Assembly (NCBI GenBank): GCA_002353225.1
Contig: DEJF01000072.1
Span: 37,595-55,243, forward strand
Length of the DNA: 17,649 nt
Direction of reading: 5' to 3'
Origin: Prevotella sp. UBA2755
Lineage (GTDB): Bacteria; Bacteroidota; Bacteroidia; Bacteroidales; Bacteroidaceae
Below, in pieces: positions 5,213-12,899 of this stretch. Position numbers and translations under genes: made by a program. Each line of letters opens with the position of its first letter. Positions within the stretch are counted from its first letter, which is position 1. A model generated the notes under the pieces. That model was not told where the DNA came from. It searched no databases and worked only from the letters and a program-made list of their open reading frames with translations.

Positions 5213-8001
5213 TATTTATTATAGATATTAACAGGAATCCAGAACCAGAAAGTGGAGCCTTTACCCACCTCACTGCTGACACCGATCTGTCCCTCGCAGC
5301 GCTCTACGATATTCTTACAGATAGACAGACCAAGACCAGTGCCCTGCACGAATTCGTTGAGTTTGACGAAACGCTCGAAGACGGCATTCTGCTTTTCCTC
5401 CGGGATACCGCTTCCCGTGTCCTCGCAATAGAAGTAAAGTCCCGTTTTCTTCTCACCGTCTTTCTCTCTTGTTTCCTCCCGGTAACCGACACGGATATGT
5501 CCCTCTGTCGTGTATTTGACAGCATTCGTGACGAAATTAGTGATAATCTGCTGGATACGTCCTTTGTCCAGAACGGTGATAAGTTTTTGATAGGGATTAT
5601 CCTTGACGAACGCCACATTGGGATTGTCCACACGTTGCTCCAAGGTTTGGCACATCAAGTCAAACTCCTGGGCAAAGTCTACCTCCTCTGGAACGATCTG
5701 CATCAGGGTGTCCGAGATATTGGAAGCCTCAAGGATGTCGTTGATGAGTCGTAGCAGGATATCACAATGGGTACGGATGATATGGATAAACTCCTTCCGT
5801 TCCTCAGGGGTGTCAATGGTACGGAGCAGGTCAGAGAAACCGACGATGGAGTTCAATGGGGTACGTAACTCATGCGTCATGGAGGCGAGGAACATACTCT
5901 TCTGTTGTCCGCTGCTCTCTGCGCGCAACGTCTCCTCTTTGAGTTTACGCTGGGCTTCCAGTTGCTGCGTGATGTCACGGAGGATACCAAAAGCACCCTT
6001 GATTTGTCCTTGCTCGTCAAGAATAGGGATGCTGGAGATGTTATACCAATGGTCGGTATCTCCCTCACCTACCAACGGCTTCTTGAAATGACGGTCGAAG
6101 GACATCTGCTTTCGCCAGATCTCTTTGTTCTCCAGTCCTTTCATGGCACTCTCTTTCTCGGCATCGAAGACGCAGTCATAATACTCCTCAAAAGTCTTGA
6201 CATATTCAGGGCTACTCAACTGTCGGGTGTAGGATATCAGACGGTTTTGGAAGTCAATCTGGAAGACATACATATTCGTATTCTCCAGGATATACTGCAA
6301 CTGTAATTCCAGTTGGTTGGTCTGCTTGACAGCCTCCTGTATCTCACGGTTCATCTTGTGCATGTCCAGGTCACGGTCACGAGCCTCTGTCATGTCGATG
6401 GCAGAGATAATGTAGTTGAACACCTCACCTTGCTCATTCAGCAATGGTCGGATGTTATACTCAATATAGGTGACTTTCTTTCCGTGGGGCTTCTCCATCC
6501 GGTGACAAGCCGACCGTTCTTCCTTGCATCCACGGGGATAGACATCGCGGAAGATTGGTATATCGAACATGTTGGAGAGTCTGAAGAAATGCTCATTCTC
6601 AGACTGGTCAAACTCACAGAGTTCCTTCATCGCCTCATTGACGGCAATCAGTTCTCCTTTCTTGTTGTAGAACGACATGGAGAGTTGCGGGATATTGGTG
6701 AGCCGCTCGTACCTCCTGATCATCTCACGGGCATTCTTTGCTCCCTTCACGTCCTTGGTGATGTCGTTGATGGTATTGATGATGTAGACAGGGTGTCCAT
6801 AGTCATCATACTCCACCATGGAGTGGCCGCTGAAGTTCAGCCATTGTGGTTGTTCCGCAGTACCGATGTTCCATCGCTTGTCAATGGCGGTCTTGTGCTC
6901 CCTTCCCTGAATCATCATGTCCATCTTCTTCATGAACTCCTTTTGCTCGGAGGGATGGATATGGTCGACAAACTCCTTTAGCGACATGCCGTCCTTGGGC
7001 AGGAAACTGCCGTAGTGATTGGTGAAACGCTGGTGTGCGATGTCATACTGCATCACATAGAAGCGTCCCATGTGCAGTGCTTTCAGCATCATCTCGTTGA
7101 GTTCGGTGGAATGGCGGGCAGCCTTCCTGACATGTGATTGTGCAAGACGATTCAGCAGATAACAGAAGATGGTCAGTAAGATGATTCCTAAGATGATATA
7201 TGCAGTTAGAGAGATGTTAGGCAGCCCATCATCTTCTTCATGGTGCTGCCATTTGTGATTGATGTTTTCTATCTCGCCACTCTGTTTCAGACGGGAGTAG
7301 ATATCATCGATGTCATTGATAAGTTTCTCATCACGTCCGATGACATGAATCTGGCTGGCAGGGATGGAGACTTCATTAAGAATGAGACCCTCGTTCTCCA
7401 TGCTGAACTCTTTGAGTTTCCATTTCAGGGGTTCCTCTCCCCAAACAAAATACTTATAGTCTTTGTCCCGAAGTCCTAATAACGCCACCTTAGGAGACTG
7501 GAAATCTATACGTCGGATATATGAGGAGTCTACGGAGAGGAAATATTTTAGGGTATAGTCGGAAGGTTTGAGCACCACACCTCCCTCTATTAATTGCTTG
7601 ATGGAAAGTGGTGGAACTGTGTCACCCAGCATCAAGGCACGCATACGATAGTAGTTGATGATGTTACGACTATGGAAGTATGGGGCAGAAAGATATCTTT
7701 GGGCATTGGCAAGGATCAGGTCTGCCTCTCCGCGCTCAAATGCCTTCAGGGCATTGCCCCATTCCTTTAGGATGAATTTGCAAGGGTATTCCAGTTGTTT
7801 CATGATGGCACGCATCACATCGATATTCGAGCCGTCAGGCTCTCCCTGGTCATTCTGGTACTCGTAAGGAGGTTTGTCCCAGTCACCGGCTATGATGACG
7901 GGGTGTTTCTCGTCGTAAACTCTCTTCTGTGCGAGTGTGGGCAGACAGCAGGAGAGTGTCATGACCAGTGAAATGTATAATATGTATATTCGGTATCTCA
8001 T
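5212..8001 (-). CDS. HK-D: sensor histidine kinase with periplasmic solute-binding domain and PAS domains
   Basis: This 929-residue inner-membrane kinase has a signal peptide (about 1-24), a periplasmic SBP_bac_3-type Venus flytrap (about 28-252, with PPYEY and EWGNALKAFERGEADLILAN), one membrane helix (about 265-286), three PAS-like domains (about 300-415, 426-540, 563-680), and a HisKA/HATPase_c core. His710 lies in SMTHELRTPLN; the N-box is TNFVTNAVKYT, the D-box EDTGSGI (Asp861) and the G2-box GTGLGL, so it should be active. The layout resembles BvgS/EvgS without their receiver and Hpt domains. The protein ends right after the ATPase domain. Its cytoplasmic part aligns end to end with HK-B (type II), for example HFKKP/YFTKP and GAFGILRD/GAFGLIRN. 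The ligand is unknown; amino acids or other small polar solutes are typical of the fold. Confidence 0.93.
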   Translation of the reverse strand: MRYRIYILYISLVMTLSCCLPTLAQKRVYDEKHPVIIAGDWDKPPYEYQNDQGEPDGSNIDVMRAIMKQLEYPCKFILKEWGNALKAFERGEADLILANAQRYLSAPYFHSRNIINYYRMRALMLGDTVPPLSIKQLIEGGVVLKPSDYTLKYFLSVDSSYIRRIDFQSPKVALLGLRDKDYKYFVWGEEPLKWKLKEFSMENEGLILNEVSIPASQIHVIGRDEKLINDIDDIYSRLKQSGEIENINHKWQHHEEDDGLPNISLTAYIILGIILLTIFCYLLNRLAQSHVRKAARHSTELNEMMLKALHMGRFYVMQYDIAHQRFTNHYGSFLPKDGMSLKEFVDHIHPSEQKEFMKKMDMMIQGREHKTAIDKRWNIGTAEQPQWLNFSGHSMVEYDDYGHPVYIINTINDITKDVKGAKNAREMIRRYERLTNIPQLSMSFYNKKGELIAVNEAMKELCEFDQSENEHFFRLSNMFDIPIFRDVYPRGCKEERSACHRMEKPHGKKVTYIEYNIRPLLNEQGEVFNYIISAIDMTEARDRDLDMHKMNREIQEAVKQTNQLELQLQYILENTNMYVFQIDFQNRLISYTRQLSSPEYVKTFEEYYDCVFDAEKESAMKGLENKEIWRKQMSFDRHFKKPLVGEGDTDHWYNISSIPILDEQGQIKGAFGILRDITQQLEAQRKLKEETLRAESSGQQKSMFLASMTHELRTPLNSIVGFSDLLRTIDTPEERKEFIHIIRTHCDILLRLINDILEASNISDTLMQIVPEEVDFAQEFDLMCQTLEQRVDNPNVAFVKDNPYQKLITVLDKGRIQQIITNFVTNAVKYTTEGHIRVGYREETREKDGEKKTGLYFYCEDTGSGIPEEKQNAVFERFVKLNEFVQGTGLGLSICKNIVERCEGQIGVSSEVGKGSTFWFWIPVNIYNK

Positions 8002-8004
8002 ATG

Positions 8005-10827
8005 TTAGATGAACTTCTTTCGTTTTATGACAGTTGCCTGACATGGTATCATGATCCATACAGTGGTACCCAGTCCTTCCTCGGAGTTGATCTCCAGGGT
8101 GCCCCCCATCTGCTCTACCAATTCCTTGCATATCGGGAGACCTAATCCGCTACCCTTGTTGGGACCGGCGGCAAACCGTTCAAAGATACGTTTCTGAATG
8201 TCCTCACTGATTCCTTGTCCTGTATCCTCAATGGAGATCATCAGTCTGCGGCCGATATAGTCATAGCGGGCTCGTACTGTTCCGCTTTGGGTATATTGCG
8301 CCGCATTCGCGGTCACTTGTTCTATGACATGCCCGAGATTAGTAGCGTCAATATCTACAACCAGTTGTTGGTATGGACTGTCCACGATATAACTTACTCC
8401 TTCACGCTGGTAACGCTCCCATCCTTGCTGGCAGCATCCCTCAAAGATAGTGGCGAAGTCGCACGGCTGGTGTTGGATCTTAATCATATGTGCATCAAGC
8501 CGGGAGAGGAAAAGAATGTCGTTAATCAGTCGTAGCAGATGGTCTGAGTTGTTCAGGATCTCCTGAACGAAAATCTCCTCATCCTCTGGGGTGTGCTCTG
8601 TCTCAAAGAGTTCTGCGAAACCGACGACGGTGTTCAGTGGCGTGCGGATCTCATGGCTCATATTCTTCAGGAAACTGTTCTTTGTGTTCTCCACCTCTTG
8701 TGCCTTGAGGGTCTTCTGTTCCAACTGCTGTTCATTATACATCTGCTCTGTCACGTCTCGGCATAGTCCGAAGTAGTCTTCCACTTTGCCGTTGGTGTCA
8801 AAGGTCGGTACGAGATTGAAGTGCAGATGCATCAGTTTCTTGCCGGGGACATGTATACTGGTCAGGAAATCCGTGTCAATGTGTTTGGATTTCCGGTTGT
8901 CCATGTTGTTCAGTAAATGCATCGCTTTCCTCCTGTATTTGTCGTCCACCAATGTCATGCAGCGTGTCTGTGTAATCTCATATTGTACCTTGTTGATACC
9001 ACTGTATATAATTAAGGTATGTGACTTGGGCGAGTAGGTGACCATGTGGACACCACCTGACTGGAGAACATAGTTCATATTGTTGATATGCTCCGTCAGG
9101 TCATTGACAATCTCCCTGGTCCGGTTTGCCTGCTCTTGTTGCTGGTTGATGGCATTCATGCGTTCTGTCATGTCTCTTCCGACGGCAAACATACCCATCA
9201 GTTGCCCGTCTTCATCATGAACAGTCATCAGATGTACCTCATGCAGGAGTCTTCCTTTCCGCTTACAGGCTTTCAGTTTTCTCTCCTTCTTTGTTATCTT
9301 GTCGATGTCAATAACCTGTGTGAAATAGTAGCCGTCTATTTCCTCCATGGGCGACTCGATATCGAACATGTCGTGATAGAAAATTCCCTCGTCTATCAGT
9401 TCCTGACGGTCACACTCATAGGTCAGACAAGCCTTCTCGTTGATGTTGGTAAGAATTCCCTTCCTGTTGAAACACATGATACCAACCAGTGGGGTGTTGA
9501 AAATCGCCCAATACCGCATGGTGCGTTCCTCATCCAGTCTTTTCTGAATCTGTTCTTGGGTGATGTCTTTCTTAGTACCGAGGATGACGAGTGGCCGTCC
9601 TTCCTTATCACGTTGCAGGACAGACAAGGAAATCATGAACTCATGCTCCTGTTTGTCACCGTCTTCTGTGTCTTTCGCCTTGAGGTATAAATTGATTTCC
9701 TCTTCCTCTGCGGTGAGTCCCTTGCTGTTCGTCAGTCTATGGACTGCTTCGCGCAAGCGCTCGAAGTCACCGGCATGGTAGCGCTGGGCAAACTCTTCGG
9801 CCGTATAGGTAAAGGACGCCTGTCCTTTCTCGTTACGCCACGTAAAGAGTCTTGTCCTGATATCATAAGTCCACATACGCACATTGCTTGCTTCCAGAAT
9901 GAGTGCCAGACGCTGGTTGTTCTTGTTGTTGAGTTTGGTGATCCGGTGCTCCTTCGTCCGGTAATTGATGGCATATACCAGAAAAAGCAGGATGATGATG
10001 GCGGCGACGGAAGTGACATACCATACCCATGGGGCTATCTTCTTCTCGCTGCGCTCGGGGTAGAACCATTTGTTCTGTATCTCAGTGAACTTATTGGCAG
10101 AATTGAGTACAGTATAGATACTGTCCAGACGGGTGAGCAGATGGGGGTTGTTCGACATGAACTTGTATTCCCCGTGTGGCATGTCAACGGGTGTGATCTG
10201 TATGTTGTCAATCTTGTATTTCTTCACCAGCCATTGCAGTGAGAGTGTGTTCCACACAATCTGTCCGTCTTCTGTCAGACTCAGTTTCTCGATAGCGTCC
10301 CTCATGTACTTCGTCGGCATTGCCTTGTCTTCCCATCCGTAGTCCTTCATCAGGTGGTGACAGATACTGCCTTCCCATACGGTGACCTGGTATTCTCCTA
10401 AGTCACGGAAAGTTTTGATCTTAATGGGCTTGTTGATGGGTGTTGCCACACTTTGCGTGAACAGGGTGATGATATTGCTACTGTATCGTCCGAACCCGTC
10501 ATTGAATCCCGCCGCCAGCCCGAACATCAAGTCAGACTTCCCGTCTCTCAGGTCCTGGAAACATTCCTGTTTGGGCTTCATCCTGATGACATAGGGAATA
10601 TCCAGTTCCTTGAGCATCATATGGACCAACTCTACATTATAGCCGTCGGGCTCACCGTTCTCATTGAGGAAAGAGTAGGGCCACAAGTCGAACACATCCT
10701 CATATACCAAGGGATTCTCCTTTGTGTACACTCTGATATTCTCGTCTTGCGATGCGGCAAGGAGGGGCAAGTGGAAGCCCCATAGTAACAAGATGATCAG
10801 CAGGTATTTATAATTCTTTCTTATCAT
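8005..10827 (-). CDS. HK-C: sensor histidine kinase with periplasmic solute-binding domain and PAS domains
   Basis: This 940-residue kinase has a signal peptide (about 1-25), an SBP_bac_3-type periplasmic domain (about 30-255, with NGEPDGYNVELV), a membrane helix (about 266-287), three PAS-like domains (about 305-423, 438-555, 580-693) and a HisKA/HATPase_c core. His725 sits in NMSHEIRTPLN, the D-box is EDTGQGI (Asp868) and the G2-box GSGLGL; the N-box NAAQYT keeps the Mg-binding Asn841 but lacks the usual Lys. It has no receiver domain. The cytoplasmic part is collinear with HK-A (type I): GFAELFETEHTPEDE against GFAELFETDHDEADE. It starts two bases after the HK-B stop and ends three bases before HK-D. 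Ligand and phosphorylation partner are unknown. Confidence 0.93.
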   Translation of the reverse strand: MIRKNYKYLLIILLLWGFHLPLLAASQDENIRVYTKENPLVYEDVFDLWPYSFLNENGEPDGYNVELVHMMLKELDIPYVIRMKPKQECFQDLRDGKSDLMFGLAAGFNDGFGRYSSNIITLFTQSVATPINKPIKIKTFRDLGEYQVTVWEGSICHHLMKDYGWEDKAMPTKYMRDAIEKLSLTEDGQIVWNTLSLQWLVKKYKIDNIQITPVDMPHGEYKFMSNNPHLLTRLDSIYTVLNSANKFTEIQNKWFYPERSEKKIAPWVWYVTSVAAIIILLFLVYAINYRTKEHRITKLNNKNNQRLALILEASNVRMWTYDIRTRLFTWRNEKGQASFTYTAEEFAQRYHAGDFERLREAVHRLTNSKGLTAEEEEINLYLKAKDTEDGDKQEHEFMISLSVLQRDKEGRPLVILGTKKDITQEQIQKRLDEERTMRYWAIFNTPLVGIMCFNRKGILTNINEKACLTYECDRQELIDEGIFYHDMFDIESPMEEIDGYYFTQVIDIDKITKKERKLKACKRKGRLLHEVHLMTVHDEDGQLMGMFAVGRDMTERMNAINQQQEQANRTREIVNDLTEHINNMNYVLQSGGVHMVTYSPKSHTLIIYSGINKVQYEITQTRCMTLVDDKYRRKAMHLLNNMDNRKSKHIDTDFLTSIHVPGKKLMHLHFNLVPTFDTNGKVEDYFGLCRDVTEQMYNEQQLEQKTLKAQEVENTKNSFLKNMSHEIRTPLNTVVGFAELFETEHTPEDEEIFVQEILNNSDHLLRLINDILFLSRLDAHMIKIQHQPCDFATIFEGCCQQGWERYQREGVSYIVDSPYQQLVVDIDATNLGHVIEQVTANAAQYTQSGTVRARYDYIGRRLMISIEDTGQGISEDIQKRIFERFAAGPNKGSGLGLPICKELVEQMGGTLEINSEEGLGTTVWIMIPCQATVIKRKKFI

Positions 10828-10829
10828 GA

Positions 10830-12887
10830 CTACTCACTGATTTCAGATTTCTCAATAACACAGGGTACCCATATCCAGAATGTCGACCCTTGTCCCACCT
10901 CGCTGTCGACACCGATCTTACCGTCACAACGGTCGGCGATCGCCTTACAGATGGAGAGTCCCAGTCCTGTTCCTTGGACATAGTCGTTGAGTTTGACAAA
11001 GCGTTCGAAGACCTTACCGCATTGCTCCTTCGGAATACCTGTACCAGTGTCCTCACAGTACATGTATATACCATTATCCTTGATCTGGTATCCCACGCGG
11101 ATATGCCCCTCTTGGGTGTATTTGACGGCATTGGTCACGAAGTTAGTGATAACCTGTGTCATACGTCCTATATCCAGATGGGTAAGCAAGGTCTTATAGG
11201 GATTCTCCTTGATAAACTCCACATTCGGGTTCTCCACGCGCTGTGCCAGCGACTGGCAGATGTCGTTAAAGGCTTGGGCAAAGTCGATATCGACAGGACT
11301 CATAATCAGTCCGTTGGAATCCATCGCCGAGATCGCCATGATGTCGTTAATCAGACGGAGCAGCATGTCACAGTTGTTATGGATCACGTGAATCAACTCA
11401 CGCTTCTCCTCCGTCGTCGTCATCATCTGAAGCAGGTCGGAGAATCCCACGATAGCGTTCAGGGGTGTACGTATCTCATGGGTCATATTGGCAAGGAAGA
11501 CACTCTTCAGTCGTCCCGACTCGTTGGCGCGCTGTGTCTCATGCTTCAGTTGCTCTTGTGCCTGGATGTACTTCGTCATGTTTCGTATTAGTCCGAAAGC
11601 ACCAACCAGTTTCCCCTCGTTGTCAAAGATGGGAACACTGTTGATTTGGTTCCATTGTACGTCTCCGTTCGTATGGAAGATGGGATGCATCTTACGAAGT
11701 ACCGTGAATGGCTTGGTGAAGTATTTCTCCGGCTCAGCAAGTTTCGTGGTGAGTTCGGCATAATCGTCAATGAAGTAGGTGATGTACTCATCAAAGGTCA
11801 TCTCCCTTTCAATGTTGCTAAGTCCTTTCAAGAACTGTACGGTGCCATTCTTGTAGGTGATGCGCCATGCTCTCATGTCGCAAGCCTCCATCATGTACTG
11901 CAGTTCCATCTCATAGCGTTGTATCTTTTCGTTCGCTTCCTGTATTTGTATGTCGTTCAACTTTGACTGCAGATACATCTCACGCTCCTCCGAGACATCA
12001 CGTACGGCAAGGGCGATGTAAGTCAGTTTACCATTCTCGTCACGGATGGGGTGAACGCGGATCTCCAGATACAAGTGCATGTCTCGTTCTGGTACGTCAC
12101 TGCGTGAGCAGATCCAATACTCCTCGACATGATTCTTGTCTAAGAACTCACGGAAGGGCGCAATCTCAAAGAGATTGGCATTAGAGAAGAACTCATCCCC
12201 ATTCTCACTGTCGAAGTGACAGATATCACGCATCTGTTTGTTGGCATCCAGCAACCATCCCTCTGGGTCGTAGAATGACAAGCCGATGATGGACTCCTCG
12301 AAAATCAGTTTGTATCTCTGGTGCAGTTCGTCTTCTTTCTCTTGCTGTTTGAGGAGTTCTGTCTCGTCTGCCAAGGTGCTGATGATACCCACCGGTCGTG
12401 ACATACCGGGAAGATATTCCCCCACACTGACATTATGCATATACCCCCATATAGGGCGTCCTCCGCTATAATCGAAGTTCCAACGGTAATTGAATTCTGC
12501 CGATTTCAGTTTCCCGTCTATAATCTGATGCAGTTGGTCAAGGGCATGGGGAAGATCCTCAGGGTGTACATGTGCTTTCCAGTCTTCTGCGGAGATACCT
12601 TCATCAGGAATCATGTGGCCGTAGAGTTTATCGGTATACTTGCTGGCGATATTGTAGTATACGACATGGTCTTCGCTGATTTTTAATGCCTGTTGCATCA
12701 CAGAGTAGGTGTTGCTTGACAATTGGGAAGCATGGCGTACCCTTTGTAAGATAAGGCGATTGAAAAACGCTACGAGGATGAAGACGATGCCCACTAAGGC
12801 AACAGTCATCAGGGAGAAATCCCCTAACGAATGGAAACCAGACGATTGCTCTTGCAATAGCAGTGGGAGGATATATAGCATAGTCAT
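10830..12887 (-). CDS. HK-B: membrane-anchored PAS sensor histidine kinase without periplasmic domain
   Basis: This 685-residue kinase has a short hydrophobic N-terminus (about 3-11), a membrane helix (about 26-45), three PAS-like domains (about 62-172, 191-300, 326-440) and a HisKA/HATPase_c core. His470 in NMTHEIRTPLN, N-box TNFVTNAVKYT, D-box EDTGTGI (Asp613) and G2-box GTGLGL are all intact, so it should autophosphorylate. It aligns along its whole cytoplasmic length with HK-D (type II) but lacks that protein's roughly 225-residue solute-binding domain, so it must sense through its PAS domains, its membrane part or a partner. No receiver domain follows. Two start codons, 12887 and 12881, are possible. 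It begins 12 bases after HK-A. Confidence 0.92.
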   Translation of the reverse strand: MTMLYILPLLLQEQSSGFHSLGDFSLMTVALVGIVFILVAFFNRLILQRVRHASQLSSNTYSVMQQALKISEDHVVYYNIASKYTDKLYGHMIPDEGISAEDWKAHVHPEDLPHALDQLHQIIDGKLKSAEFNYRWNFDYSGGRPIWGYMHNVSVGEYLPGMSRPVGIISTLADETELLKQQEKEDELHQRYKLIFEESIIGLSFYDPEGWLLDANKQMRDICHFDSENGDEFFSNANLFEIAPFREFLDKNHVEEYWICSRSDVPERDMHLYLEIRVHPIRDENGKLTYIALAVRDVSEEREMYLQSKLNDIQIQEANEKIQRYEMELQYMMEACDMRAWRITYKNGTVQFLKGLSNIEREMTFDEYITYFIDDYAELTTKLAEPEKYFTKPFTVLRKMHPIFHTNGDVQWNQINSVPIFDNEGKLVGAFGLIRNMTKYIQAQEQLKHETQRANESGRLKSVFLANMTHEIRTPLNAIVGFSDLLQMMTTTEEKRELIHVIHNNCDMLLRLINDIMAISAMDSNGLIMSPVDIDFAQAFNDICQSLAQRVENPNVEFIKENPYKTLLTHLDIGRMTQVITNFVTNAVKYTQEGHIRVGYQIKDNGIYMYCEDTGTGIPKEQCGKVFERFVKLNDYVQGTGLGLSICKAIADRCDGKIGVDSEVGQGSTFWIWVPCVIEKSEISE

Positions 12888-12899
12888 GATAGTCTTAGG

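Noticed and set aside
6313..6981. + strand open frame of 222 codons opposite HK-D
   Set aside because: Same codon-shadow pattern, wholly inside a well-supported kinase gene.
9088..9690. + strand open frame of 200 codons opposite HK-C
   Set aside because: Codon-shadow frame with no recognisable domain; the - strand frame is a clear kinase.
10890..11591. + strand open frame of 233 codons opposite HK-B
   Set aside because: Codon-shadow frame opposite the HisKA/HATPase region, whose motifs are unambiguous.
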